A DNA stretch of 64,000 nucleotides from Ixodes scapularis. Lineage: Eukaryota > Arthropoda > Arachnida > Ixodida > Ixodidae. Position 1 is the stretch's first letter. Each line of letters begins with the position of its first letter. The notes under the pieces were generated by a model. It worked only from the letters and a program-made list of their open reading frames with translations, made no database searches and had not been told where the DNA came from. The translations under genes were made by a program, and so were the position numbers. The stretch is from the NCBI RefSeq assembly GCF_016920785.2, contig NW_024609836.1, positions 10,446,018 through 10,510,017 of the forward strand, in the 5' to 3' direction. Below are positions 1 to 10,470 of this stretch, piece after piece.

Positions 1-2513
1 CCAGAGGGAAGTGCTCTCGAAAGGACGTCTGGAACCACCAACTCTCTACCAGGGACGTACGTCAGCTGGAACTCATACTTCATGAGCCTCAAGAAGAAAC
101 GCTGCAAGCGTGGTGGCATATCTCCTACACTTTTTTGTGCGATCGCAATCAGAGGCTTATGGTCAGTTTCCGCTATAACTCGCCGTCCGTACACAAAGTG
201 GTGGAATTTTTCAAGACCATAAGTGATTCCAAGAGCCTCTTTTTCAATTTGCGAATAGCGTGTTTCCGCACTAGACAAGACTCTTGAAGCGTAGGCCACT
301 GGTTTCCATCCCTCAACATGTCGTTGTAAGAGCGCCGCGCCTATCCCATATTTTGAAGCATCCGAAGATACTTTGGTGGGTTTTGCCGGATCAAAGAGTG
401 CTAGCACTGGGGTTGTAGATATGAGATTTTTCAAGTGTTCCCATTCCATTTGGTGTGCGTCAGACCACTCGAACACTGAGCCGTCTTTAATAACTCCGCG
501 CATTAACGTTGTCGTCAAGGACAAGTTAGGCAAAAATTGACCAAAGTAGTTTGTAAATCCCAATAATCTTTGCACTTCTTTCTTACTTACTGGTTGTGGA
601 AAATTGTGAATGCTCTTAACGAGAGCTGGGCTTGGGGAGATACCGTTTTCATTAATAACGTCCCCCAAGAACTCAATTTCCTTGCGGGCGAATTTCCACT
701 TGCTCATGTTGAACGTGAGACCCTCTTGACTGGCTCTCTGCAGTACAGCGCGTAATCTGTCATTGTGCTCGGCCTGTGTTCTACCCCACACCAGGATGTC
801 ATCGATGTATACTCGAACTCCGGGTAAACCCTCAAGCATTTGAGACATGGTCTTCTTAAATACTTCTGGTGCAGAAGCTATTCCAAACGGTAGCCGGAGG
901 TACTGGTATCTTCGAAATGGAGTAGCAAATGTGCAGATTCTCGTGGTCTCATCATCTAACGGTATTTGGTGAAACCCGGAATTTGCATCAAGGGTTGAAA
1001 ACCATCGTGCATCAGAGAGCTCTGCCTTAATGTCTTCCCTTTTGGGAAGTTGGTAATGCTCTCGCTTCATCCACTCGTTTATGTTCCTGGGATCCAGACA
1101 TACCCTGAGCTGTCCGTCTTTTTTTAGCGCAATAACCAAAGGACTCACCCAGTCAGTTGGCTCATCCACTTTCCGGATAACGTTGGCGGCGGTTAAGCGC
1201 TGCAGCTCCCTCTCCCGTGGCTGCCGCAAAGCTTGAGGAACTCGCCGGGCTGCTTGCACCGTTGGCCTGGCTCCTTCCTTCAGCACCATGTGGTATGCCC
1301 GTTTCACACAACCTAACCCCTGGAACACCTCGGGGAATTCGGAGGTCACTGCGCTCAAGTTATCGCAGGAAACTGCCGAAACACGATTCACGAGTCCAAG
1401 GAGTTCACTGGCCTGGAGACCGAGAATGGGAGCCCGCGACTTTTTTACAATGAAGAACTCGATGAGTTCTTTTGTGTTGTTGCACTCCACAGTCAAGGAT
1501 GCTTTTCCTGCGTGTGCAATTATGCCGCCACTGTAACTGCGCAAAATTGCCGTGCTCCTTCGCAAATCCGCACTCCTGCCTGCTCGTTTCCACCACGACA
1601 GTGGCAACAAGTTTGCTTGGGCTCCAGTATCAATCTTCAGCATGATATCCTTATCAGCTACCTTCGCCGGTATCAGCCACTCTGCTTGATTACTTGCAGA
1701 AGTGCGTGCTCCCACCTCCAGAATTTCAAAGTCACTTCCGGCATCCGCGGCTTGATCGTCGTTTTCGTTAGTTATCGCGTTCACTCGTTGCTTCGGACAG
1801 CAAAACGCGAAATGACCTCGGCGGTGGCATCTCCTGCATTCTTTTCCTGTTGCTGGACAGCCTGTTCCTTTGTGAATGAAGTTACACTTCTGACAGCGGT
1901 CAGGTCTAGCTGGTGCTTCCATTGGCACCGTCGAACGTCTTTTAGTTGTCTGGTGAATACTGAGAACGGACCCTTCTGGCTTGTCCCAAACTTTGTTTTG
2001 TTTTTCTGCTATTTCGCTCGCTTTACACATGTCCACTGCTCTGGTAAGCGATAGGTCCTGCTCTCGCAACAGTCTTTGACGTAGTTTCTTGTTCGATATA
2101 CCGTACACTATCTGATCTCCGATCATGGAGTCTGCCAAACTGCCAAATTCGCAGGTCTTAGCCTTCAACAAAAGGTCTCTGTAGCATTGCTCAAACAGCT
2201 CACCTTCTGCCTGCTCTCGCATCCTGAATACGTAACGCTCGTACGTTTCATTCTTCTTGGGAGAACAGTAGTTATGAAACATTTCCACCACGGCCTCGTA
2301 AGTTTGCTCCCTCTCGACGTTGAAGGTGTCGTAGACTACCACGGCCTGCTCCCCGGCAACATGCAGCAACAACGCGATCTTCTGTCCCTTTTTCCTTTTG
2401 GCGGGTGGCTCCGTAGCTGTCATGAATATTTCGAACCGTTGCTTGAAACGCCTCCAGTTCTCAGCAACGTTGCCTGAAAACTGGAGCGGCTCTGGCGGTT
2501 TCAGTCCTTCCAT
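1..2513 (-). CDS. Ty3/Gypsy gag-pol polyprotein, partial
   Basis: This is the 5' and central part of an LTR-retrotransposon polyprotein; it runs off the left edge. Reading from the ATG at 2513-2511, one frame holds a Gag region, a CCHC zinc knuckle (residues about 226-239), an aspartic protease site DTGA (residue 295), a reverse transcriptase with VYIDD (Asp 571-572), and the RNase H first catalytic Asp in SSDASKYG (residue 718). Every one of these checkpoints is in the same frame from start to edge, about 837 codons, so I see no frameshift. Gag and Pol therefore appear fused without a shift. The ATG was chosen because it lies just downstream of the LTR and primer-binding site and opens the frame. 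Integrase and the 3' LTR would lie outside the window. The open frame suggests a young or recently active copy. Confidence 0.9.
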   Translation of the reverse strand, partial: MEGLKPPEPLQFSGNVAENWRRFKQRFEIFMTATEPPAKRKKGQKIALLLHVAGEQAVVVYDTFNVEREQTYEAVVEMFHNYCSPKKNETYERYVFRMREQAEGELFEQCYRDLLLKAKTCEFGSLADSMIGDQIVYGISNKKLRQRLLREQDLSLTRAVDMCKASEIAEKQNKVWDKPEGSVLSIHQTTKRRSTVPMEAPARPDRCQKCNFIHKGTGCPATGKECRRCHRRGHFAFCCPKQRVNAITNENDDQAADAGSDFEILEVGARTSASNQAEWLIPAKVADKDIMLKIDTGAQANLLPLSWWKRAGRSADLRRSTAILRSYSGGIIAHAGKASLTVECNNTKELIEFFIVKKSRAPILGLQASELLGLVNRVSAVSCDNLSAVTSEFPEVFQGLGCVKRAYHMVLKEGARPTVQAARRVPQALRQPRERELQRLTAANVIRKVDEPTDWVSPLVIALKKDGQLRVCLDPRNINEWMKREHYQLPKREDIKAELSDARWFSTLDANSGFHQIPLDDETTRICTFATPFRRYQYLRLPFGIASAPEVFKKTMSQMLEGLPGVRVYIDDILVWGRTQAEHNDRLRAVLQRASQEGLTFNMSKWKFARKEIEFLGDVINENGISPSPALVKSIHNFPQPVSKKEVQRLLGFTNYFGQFLPNLSLTTTLMRGVIKDGSVFEWSDAHQMEWEHLKNLISTTPVLALFDPAKPTKVSSDASKYGIGAALLQRHVEGWKPVAYASRVLSSAETRYSQIEKEALGITYGLEKFHHFVYGRRVIAETDHKPLIAIAQKSVGDMPPRLQRFFLRLMKYEFQLTYVPGRELVVPDVLSRALPS

Positions 2514-2553
2514 GGCTGAGGCTACCGCAGGGCTTGTGATGACGTTCGAACGA

Positions 2554-2565
2554 CTTCTGACACCA
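2554..2565 (-). other. tRNA primer-binding site of the Gypsy element
   Basis: The minus-strand sequence TGGTGTCAGAAG follows the LTR end directly with no spacer. TGG is the usual start of a primer-binding site because it pairs with the CCA tail of a tRNA. The priming tRNA was not identified. Confidence 0.65.
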
Positions 2566-2673
2566 TGTATCAGTCAGCGAGGCATTCGGTTTAGCGGGTA
2601 GGAAGCAAGTGCTTCGTCTTTATTGTCGTCTCTCACTCAGTGTGGCGGTGGCGCTAGTATCAAGACTGTTACA
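2566..2673 (-). repeat. 5' LTR of the Gypsy element (108 bp)
   Basis: On the minus strand the LTR starts TGTAACAG and ends CTGATACA, an imperfect 8-bp terminal inverted repeat with TG...CA ends. It contains AATAAA inside a GACAATAAAGACG stretch, a plausible polyadenylation signal. The very short length is typical of the mag group of Ty3/Gypsy elements; that lineage call is inference. The second LTR and therefore the target duplication lie beyond the left edge. Confidence 0.75.
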
Positions 2674-3380
2674 ATCAGCACAAACGGTTTTTTTCCTCCT
2701 TTCTTCTTTTCAGCCTCAGACGAGCATATAGCCAATATGGCCTTCGCCCTAGACAGCAGTGTCCTGACCACCGATGCTTTGTGGCAGGCTGGTTGATTGG
2801 AATCAAACTGGAGATAACGTCCAGTATGCGTGGGCTTCCTGTCGACTGAAAACTTCAACTCTTCCTTTTCTCTTCTCACGAGCACGTCGAGAAAAGGCAA
2901 GGAATTGTCCTTTTCAGTTTCCGCTGTGAATTGGATAGCCGGATCGATGGAGTTGAGGTGTGAGAGGAATTTGTCCACTTGCGATCTTTGAAGGATGCAG
3001 AAGCAGTCGTCTACATATCGCACATATATTTTGGGCGCAGTGGCCAATGACTTCAGGGCCTCTTCCTCAATGGCTTCCATGCACAAGTTAGCCATGGTAA
3101 CGGAGACGGATGCGCCCATGGCGGGTCCGCTGGCCTGTTTAAAATACTCTCCCTTGGCGCTAAAGTAGGTGTTGCTAAGGCAGAACTCCAGGAGGCGACA
3201 CAGTTCGTCCACACTAAGGGCGGTCTTCTTGTGCAGGTCTCTGACTTTTTTGAGAGTCTTCCTGGCAGCGGTAACTGCCACGGGAACCGGCACACTTGTG
3301 AAAAAATGTTCGTTGAGGAAGATTCTTTGTTTTTTCCCCTGTTCCGCTTTGTCCTCTATTGGTCGTAGGCCTCCGGCCAA
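2674..3380 (-). pseudogene. Penelope-like element reverse transcriptase, 3' truncated by LTR insertion
   Basis: The open frame encodes the middle and end of a Penelope-like RT: a palm region with GPAMGASVSVTMANLCME, the catalytic block IYVRYVDDCFCIL, then LPFLDVLV and RKPTHTGRYLQFDSNQP, all typical of this family. The frame continues into the Gypsy LTR and stops at 2637, so its last dozen residues are LTR sequence and the GIY-YIG domain expected downstream is missing. The N-terminal RT part above 3380 is unclear. The break at 2673/2674 shows that the Gypsy element inserted into an older PLE copy. It is not a functional gene. Confidence 0.85.
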
Positions 3381-3492
3381 CCGGTCGGTAGGCTCGGTTC
3401 TGTGTCATCTCGAGACAGGGCGTGCGCCCTTTCGTTCCCTTCGATTGCCTGGTGGCCTGGAACATGTATTGGGTGAGGAGTCCTAATATTGT

Positions 3493-3831
3493 TTGCGGTT
3501 TTGTGTTTGTAAGACACAAACGCCACAACCTGAGAGACAAGGAATCGTCCATCAGATCCCGCTGACGTGCGGCAGAAAGTACGTGGGACAGACGGGAAGA
3601 TGTCTAAATGATAGATTGCGCGAACACAACCAAAAAATGAGCCGACAGCGTAAAGGTCATTTGTCAGTGCACTGCCATGACTGTGGGCGCAAACCTGAAT
3701 TTAATTTGTGCACTGTTATTAGAAAACATAGAGATAAGACGGTAAAGGAAAGAGGCAGGCCTGATAAAAAAAAAAGAAAAAAGAAACTACGGGGATTGAT
3801 GTGTCAGCGTGGCGTGAATCGATTTGGGTGA
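3493..3831 (+). pseudogene. Penelope-like GIY-YIG endonuclease fragment
   Basis: A short reading frame contains TCGRKYVGQTGRCLNDRLREHN, split here as TCGRKYVGQTGR and CLNDRLREHN, followed by GHLSVHCHDC with the His/Cys spacing seen in the C-terminal nuclease of Penelope-like elements. It ends in a lysine-rich stretch caused by an A-rich run and lacks the rest of the domain. It faces away from the RT fragment at 2674-3380 on the other strand, so the two are not one gene in its original order. Either two copies abut or one copy was rearranged. Confidence 0.75.
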
Positions 3832-4078
3832 CAAGGAGACACAGTTCTTGCGAGCATTTGTGTGGCATGGGGTTGATCATAATGTAAAAACAGCGCAAAC
3901 AAACACGGACGAAGGAGAAGAAACACGCAGACGGTACAAGCGCTGACTCGCAACTGAAACTTTCACTTCAAAAAGGAAAAAGAAGAAAATAAGATAAAAA
4001 CACACACACCAGGAAGACCCCAAAATCAGCATTCTCACTCAGAGAAGTACGTGTCAGCCCCTTCTCCTATTAGCACCA

Positions 4079-4927
4079 TCACATCACCGCGTGGCCAACT
4101 TTCACCCTCTCGCGCATAAATTCAAATTCTTTTTGTGAAAGCTTTATTGAGGCCTCTCTCACACACCGATCCGCGAGAGTGACAATGTGAAAGGCCTCGA
4201 GCACTTCTCTCGCCAATCTATCTTTGTTTCGTCCTAATACCACAGTGTCAGGGAAGGACGGTTTACACTTGCATGCGTTGCAGTGCAACGAGAGGTGCCC
4301 TCCAACCGTGGCACTAAGGGAGTAGTTATGCTCTCTAAGCCTATCGTTTAAACAACGTCCTGTCTGCCCGACGTAGCACTTATTACACGAGAGAAGTGCT
4401 TCTTATAAATAACCCCCTCACAGCATCTCACGAACGGTTTCGCATGTTTCTTTCTGCACTCTCGTTTTGGGTGCCCTTCCGCTCTTGCTTCAATCCTAGA
4501 GCAGACCTGTTTAAGTCTGAGGGGGGGCTGAAAACACCACCGGTATGTTATATCGGCTTCCGACCTTCTTTAGACTATGGAAGATTTTGTGGATATACGG
4601 GATCACTACAGGCCTTTTCTTTTCTACGCTGGGCTTATCCGCCTGGGATCCTTTAGTCCGCTTCAATAATGCACTTGCAACGTCAGACAGTAATGCCGGT
4701 GGAAACCCCGCTGCTCGTAACCTTTGCAACTGTGTCCCAAAGTTCTTAGAAAGCGTATGAGGGCACGACGTTTTCAAGACTGCACCCAAGCAAGAGAGTA
4801 CTATGCCCCTCTTAATCAGCTTTGAATGAGCCGACCTGTAATCCAGAAGGCCCTTCTGAGATCGCGGAGAGTAGCACCAACACATGTGACCCTCGCTAGA
4901 GCGGAGGCAGAGGTCAAGGTCCTGGAG

Positions 4928-4961
<34 letters not shown>

Positions 4962-5380
4962 TTTAGGTACCTCCACAGTAAACCTGAGCCCTCCGCCACA
5001 CTCCGCAAAAACTGCCATCACCTCATCCACAGACGTCCCAGTCACGCCCCTTCCGTCACAGTCCTCGTGAAACACCAAAAAGTCATCGACGTATCTGACT
5101 ATTTCTTTAACCTTGGTGTTGCATAGACACCTCTCTATATCACGGTCTACTTCCGCCAAGAAAATGTCACTTGAAATGGCAGCCACACTGGAACCTATGC
5201 AAACTCCAGCTTTTTGCAGAAAGCACGGATCACGCCGCCCTACCACCGTCGATAGCAGGTAGAACCGCAGCAGTTCCAGAAAGCTATCCAGTGTTATACC
5301 CCTTGGGTTCTTGAAGGAAAGTTCCCCGTCAGACTCGATGCACGCTTTCACTGAAGACAATAGTCGGTCATGGGGGAGGG
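4079..5380 (-). pseudogene. Penelope-like RT plus GIY-YIG polyprotein, frameshifted
   Basis: Read from right to left this is RT followed by GIY-YIG nuclease. RT signatures include VCIGSSVAAISSDIFLAEVD and VKEIVRYVDDFLVF with the catalytic YVDD; a later block holds DYRSAHSKLIKRG, typical of the region after RT, then the nuclease motif CYVGQTGRCLNDRLREHN and a C-terminal tail with SIKLSQKEFEF, ending at the stop at 4079. The frame is broken at least twice: in the 32-base C run at 4930-4961, which would encode polyglycine on the minus strand, and near 4395-4410 inside the GIY motif. The C run may also hide assembly error. Confidence 0.8.
4930..4961. repeat. Poly-C homopolymer (32 bases) inside PLE coding sequence
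   Basis: An uninterrupted C run separates two RT-derived reading frames. Its length is unlikely to be exact in any assembly. Whether the frameshift is biological or technical cannot be told from this window. Confidence 0.9.
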
Positions 5381-5387
5381 ACTAGCG

Positions 5388-5690
5388 TGAACGTGGAGGA
5401 CCTTTTCTACTCCCTCCCCCATGACCGACTATTGTCTTCAGTGAAAGCGTGCATCGAGTCTGACGGGGAACTTTCCTTCAGAAAAGTTCCCCGTCAGACG
5501 TTCCTTCCCTGACACTGCGGTATTAGGACGAAACAAGGATAGATTGGCGAGAGAAGTGCTCGAGGCCTTTCACATTGTCACTCTCGGGGATCGGTGTGTG
5601 AGTGAGGCCTCAATAACGCTTTCACAAAAAGAATTTGAATTTATGCGCGAGAGGGTGAAAGTTGGTCACGCGGTGATGTGATGGTGCTAA
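5388..5690 (+). pseudogene. Internally deleted Penelope-like copy, plus strand
   Basis: The plus strand encodes NVEDLFYSLPHDRLL, the conserved RT start region of Penelope elements, continues to SDGELSF, then jumps at the foldback (5459-5498) to the C-terminal tail with LSQKEFEFMRERV, stopping near 5680. The catalytic RT core and the GIY-YIG motif are missing. It mirrors the minus-strand copy next to it. Confidence 0.75.
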
Positions 5691-5979
5691 TAGGAGAAGG
5701 GGCTGACACGTACTTCTCTGAGTGAGAATGCTGATTTTGGGGTCTTCCTGGTGTGTGTGTTTTTATCTTATTTTCTTCTTTTTCCTTTTTGAAGTGAAAG
5801 TTTCAGTTGCGACTCAGCGCTTGTACCGTCTGCGTGTTTCTTCTCCTTCGTCCGTGTTTGTTTGCGCTGTTTTTACATTCTGATCAACGAATACCAACTA
5901 GCCCAACTCTCAAATTAATTCGGCATGGGATTGGTTTAATGGCGCGATTACGCAGAGTATTTATTTTCTTGTTTTATTA

Positions 5980-6125
5980 GGATTAAATAGTTGAAGTTAG
6001 CGCATTGTGTTTCTCGTTCTTACCCTCGTCCCTGCCTTGAAGCGCAATTATGTTCTCAAAGTTTCGGTTCCAACTCGTTCAAGAGTACACATTGCTCAAG
6101 CTGAAAACTTTTTTTTTTTAATTCG
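5980..6125 (+). repeat. PLE-like terminal/UTR repeat, copy 1
   Basis: The block begins near TTAAATAGTTGAAGTTAG, passes through CCTCGTCC and ATGTTCTCAAAGTTTC, and ends in a T run. Two related copies occur at 34775-35010 (minus) and 35210-35345 (plus). The order of motifs (pyrimidine-rich, TCGTCCGTG, AGCGC, ACCAACT) parallels the PLE 3' UTR at 5780-5900, so I infer a PLE-related terminal repeat. Confidence 0.45.
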
Positions 6126-6149
6126 GGGGGGGGGGGGGGGGGGGGGGGG
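6125..6149. repeat. Poly-G homopolymer (25 bases)
   Basis: Uninterrupted G run directly after the T-rich end of the preceding repeat. Similar G or C runs recur through the window (about 9090-9110, 13944-13957, 33308-33320, 39545-39580, 39922-39958, 50480-50496, 52600-52725, 53273-53283). Confidence 0.9.
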
Positions 6150-8280
6150 AAGCGGTGGAAGTTGAAACGTAAGACACCTCATGTGTCTAAAGATTTTTTT
6201 TAGGTTTATCAGCAGGAGCGACGGAACCGCCAGTTAACATTCGGCCGCAGCCTGTCTGCTGCCACACGCCGAGCGCGGGACAGCACAGAAGCAGAGGGTA
6301 AAAAATCAGCGAAAGTGACGTCATTGGCGCTGCCAGATGACTCTTGCTGGCCATGAAGGTGGCTCGGGGATGACGACGGTGGCGTCGCGACGCCTTGGAC
6401 AGATATCGGGCTGCAGGGAGGCTGGCCACATGCCCTGAGGCAATCGCAGTGCGTTTCCTTTTTTTTTTTTCTCGAAATAAAAGCAGTTGACGCTTACTTC
6501 GGCTCAATTCAAGTGCGACAGCCAAATTCCCGGGACAAAAGATCTACAGAAGTCTGTTACAAAATGAATTTTATTAGAAAGTGCTTCAGCTGCCCTTTAA
6601 GAAACTCGGGGTATGGCGCACTTTTCGCATCTCATTGTCACTACGCAAGCAATGGTATTGCGATATTAGCCAGTACGAGCGCCGAAGGATCAATCACGAA
6701 GCGAGAAACAAAGAAAAAAATTGGAGTGTTTTTTTTTTTTAATGAGCCACATTTAGAAACCAAAACTAAGACAATTTCGACTAAAATTCGGCACACATCT
6801 GGAGAGTCCATCATTTTTGTTGTATCCGCACATTGACTTGTCATGTTTCTTATCTGATTGTTCATGGGCATACGCGCAGTCCTGTTATCATTCCGGCTTT
6901 GGCTTGATAACCGGAAGCGCTGGCGCTGTTCCTTCCCTTCGTTCGTCGTTGCTGTGGTGCTTCTTGACGTTTGGACTGCGTGTCAATAAGAGCTTTAAGC
7001 CGTGGAGCTGGCTGGCGCCCGTCCGTTCTCCCACAAGTATAAAACAGTTTCCAAAAGGTATTAATCTGAAATCTCCCATATTATAAAAAAAAAAAAGACA
7101 ATGTAAAAGTGGCCGCGGTAGAGGGATTAAAGCTAGCCCGATAAGCGCGCATTCCTGTTTTTCCGCTTCGCTGCACATAACTTTGGCTAATTAAATAAAA
7201 ATACTGCTCATTAAGTCACGCTTCGCGTTTCCTAAGCTGGCAGTGACTGTCTTTACACGCATTCGCGCAAAGACATCCAGACACGCAAGTGCGTGCACGC
7301 ACCGAGCGACGCGTGCACATGCACCAGAACAAATATTTTCGATTTTGTCGAAGATCCCACGCACACCTGCTGGACGCGAATCTAATTGGGAACAGTCTTT
7401 AATTTAAGCGAAAGTCGCGGGAATAATAAAACGTTAAAACAAAAAAGCTTTACGAAGACTTTTTTTCCCCGATGAGTTATCTTAATTTGCGCACGTGAGC
7501 AACTGTTCAAAATAGAAAGAAGTCAGACAACGGTTCGCTGAACTCAGAGCGGCAGCCTGTACTCTGCGTTTGTAGGTTTTTTTAGGCTACGTTTTCTCTG
7601 TTTCAAACTTCGCAGACATTTCGTTTTGTGTTACCTTCCCCGCTTCTCATTGTTGAAGTAAAACCGCTCTAACACAAAACAGCTGTCGTCTTTTACACTT
7701 CCGAGGTCGACTTTACCGACAACACACAGCCAAACGAAATAAATAAAACATGAGGAAGCAACATAAAGAAACATCCTCGTCGCCTTCGTTTTTTTCCTTT
7801 TCTTTTTTTTCTGTTGACGGACGGCCTCAACCAAGCAGAAATAGAACTTCGCGAAGGTTGTCGCCTCGAGGCAAAGGCGAAGGAAGTTAGCGGATACGAG
7901 TTGTAAAGAGCGAGAAACATCGCACAAACCATACACCAGTGGGGGTGTCTTAAATTCGACCTTTCAGACGGCTCATAATTCGGTAAATTAAAATCTTCGC
8001 CCGATTGCGTTTTCAGCGAGCTTTTTTTTATCCAAAATTATTCCATGGACATTTTCAGTGTTGCCTACGTGCATGCGCAGTTGCAGCATTCCAGCCCGTG
8101 CGTTATATGGGGGGTGTCTAATCTAAGGTATCGGTGGTCAGCGAAACTGCGGAGCTGGGACTAGTACTACGCCTCAATAGATCATTTTCAGAACTTCATA
8201 AAGGGACACTGGTGCTTGGTATTTCTTCTACGCAAAGCGTGTATTTGGATCCGAGTCTTCGCCAACGCGGACGCATAATA
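6150..8280. other. Non-coding stretch, nothing identified
   Basis: Short reading frames on both strands (up to about 112 codons) have low-complexity or unremarkable translations and no domain I recognise. A-rich and T-rich runs and a CG-rich patch near 7260-7330 are the only visible features. Confidence 0.5.
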
Positions 8281-9004
8281 GGGAGTTTTAGAATAGCGCA
8301 AGCTCAAGCTTTGCGTATGAAAAGAATAGCGTCGTCGCCACTGCGCATGCTCCAAACGCCAACCAGGTTTTGCGCTTTGCGTGCGCAATTTTAGCGTGCG
8401 CTATTTCTCGAAAATAGCGTGCGTACGCAAAGAGTCTTTGCGCTTCTCCAAGGAGGATTCGTGATGAGAAGTTGGTTAAAGCAAGACGATCAAAGTTATA
8501 AAAATAGTGGCTTTCAGGATTATATAGGCGGCTGCTTTGGCAGCGTCGCGAGTGCGACGTCGGCGGCATCTTCGCGACTGCAATTTTCAATATGGGACGA
8601 CATTGTACTCGGCTTGGCAATGATCAGCGGCCAATTGATGCTTGTGACGTGCGAACATTTCTCGGAGATTGTACGATGTGCGAAGGTCAGTACACGAGAC
8701 CTGTCTTGCCGTGGCGACGCAAGCGGACACGACCGGTCAACCGCTCGCGTCGCATTCTCAAGTTTAAACAAATCTAAAATGCTACTCTGAACCGAAAACT
8801 TGCTTTTTTCTAAAGTTACAACATTTCGTGTGTGAAATAAAAATTGTGACTGTATCTTGGTGGCGTCGCAAGCGCGAGATGCTTGGGCTTTTGTGTCGCG
8901 ACGGAGAAACGCTATTCTAAAACTTTCTCGCGTCGCGTGTGCTAATACACGCGCTAAATTTAGCGCTAGCGTGCTCTAATATTGCGTACGTTATTCTAAA
9001 ACTC
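8281..9004. mobile_element. Candidate inverted-repeat element with GTTTTAGAATA ends
   Basis: GAGTTTTAGAATA near 8283 is matched in inverted orientation by TATTCTAAAACTC ending at 9004, a 13-bp perfect match that then diverges. A further inward copy of the motif lies near 8910-8925. The interior is rich in CGC and TAGCG words, for example CGCTAAATTTAGCG. No target duplication is evident, so assignment to a transposon is tentative. Confidence 0.35.
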
Positions 9005-9389
9005 TTTACTGTCTTTTGACACGAGCCTAGCAGAGTTTTTTTTATTTCGTTTACACAATACCTACCGTACCGTTAGTCATTATGCGGAGAAGGGGGGGGG
9101 GGGGGGGGGAGGGCGTACATAAAATATTCCCTAGAAAGAAGCACATTTTCCAATAGATATACCAAGCAAAAATAAATAATAAATATTTGCACTTGAACAC
9201 AACTATATGTATTTTTCGTAAAAAATTAATAAATAAAAGCAGCATTTTTTTTTTTAACTGAAGCCTAACATTTTTGCAAGTAAATTTCACTCTCTACTGG
9301 TCTGAACAGAAAAAAGACCAATCAGTATAATAACAAACTCTGCTACTGTTTTTTTTTTAATTGTTCAGTCCCAAAAAGATATGTAGCGC

Positions 9390-10470
9390 GGTTTTCAAAG
9401 ACACAGTTTACGCTCAATGCCTGTTCTTAATATATATATCTTGTGAAACAATTTAAACCTTAATCACTTTTTCAATGTTTAACAGTCCAAACCTCACCTG
9501 CGTTTCACTTGCGTACAGCTTGTCACAAACCGTTAGTGCCTGTTTTTGAACCAGTTCTACGTTATATGAGACCCATTCCTGTGGAGTACCTCATATCACA
9601 AAAAACGTGTAACAGAATTTACCTCATGAAAGAAAAGAACAAGTCTGATTTACGTTTCGCGCTGTATTCTTAAAAGTTTATTCGGATAAAATAAAACATT
9701 CTACTCGCTTTGGCCACTATGTTATCAATATTATAATTCCCTTTTAAATTGGACGGAAGCTGAACTCTCAGGCATACTTACATTTGGCTAGATGCTCAAG
9801 AAGGGCATTTTTAAACTCAAAAGCAGTCTGTGAAGTTATACAAGCAGAAAAAAAATATTTGGACTTTATATTTAAGCCCAGCAGTCGCACCTATCTTCAA
9901 AATGCTGTTTTAAGTAAACGAGCATCCGCATCGTTTTTAACCATTATATAAACTGCACAATTGTCTTCAAATAATTTAACATAGGACTGGACTCTCTCGC
10001 AAATGTTGCTAATAAATATGAGAAACGCAATGGTCCCAGCACGCTTACCTGCGGCCCTTTTGGCGTCACGAGTACAAGCGAAGATTTCTGACCATCCAGT
10101 ATGACACTTTTGGCGTGACCGGAGAAATGCTTAACTACCCAGTTTATAATTTCCTAGTTACTACCTAGTGACGCAATCTTTTCCAATAATAAATGATGTG
10201 GCACGGTGTCAAAAGGTTTAGAGAAATTCAAAAATGCGCATCCACGCGTCTTTTCTTGCCTATGGCATTCGATACAAAATGAGTGAATTCCGCCAGTAGG
10301 GTGACACACGAGTACCCACGATGAAAGCGTTGATAGGCGGGAGAAAATAAACTTTTATAATCTTAGAAACTATAGATTGATCTAAACGTGATTGATATTA
10401 ATTCGAACATATTTTTTGCGAGACATCCGTGAAAGATATACTAATGCGATTTGTTCGGGTGAGTCATACG
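9390..10470 (-). pseudogene. Decayed CR1/Jockey-type LINE reverse transcriptase
   Basis: The minus strand, read across several frames, shows the ordered blocks of a non-LTR RT. First comes a block like RPVSLTSVSCKI near 10440-10380, then FHRGYSCVTLLAEFTH near 10330-10275, then F(S)KPFDTVPHHLLLEKI near 10225-10165. These are followed by SSLVLVTPKGPQVSVLGPL near 10085-10030 (the usual PQGSVLGPLLF block), and then thumb and C-terminal motifs such as NIDNIVAKASRMFYFIR near 9735-9690. Stops and indels break it throughout, and no long open frame survives. The order and spacing are convincing, but the exact clade is not determinable by eye. No endonuclease domain was seen; the copy is presumably 5' truncated. 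Confidence 0.75.

Larger units (their letters stand above)
3872..5887. mobile_element. Inverted pair of Penelope-like copies with ~390-bp outer arms
   Basis: The arm at 3872-4260 is repeated in reverse complement at 5502-5887 with only scattered mismatches. The arms hold the C-terminal end of the PLE protein plus its 3' untranslated sequence. A second inverted repeat lies inside, 5318-5380 against 5411-5473. The minus-strand copy (about 4079-5380) keeps most of RT and the nuclease; the plus-strand copy (about 5388-5887) keeps a little RT joined to the C-terminus after an internal deletion. At that junction is a 16-bp perfect foldback, 5459-5474 with 5483-5498. Inverted partial copies are known for Penelope elements. 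Confidence 0.8.
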
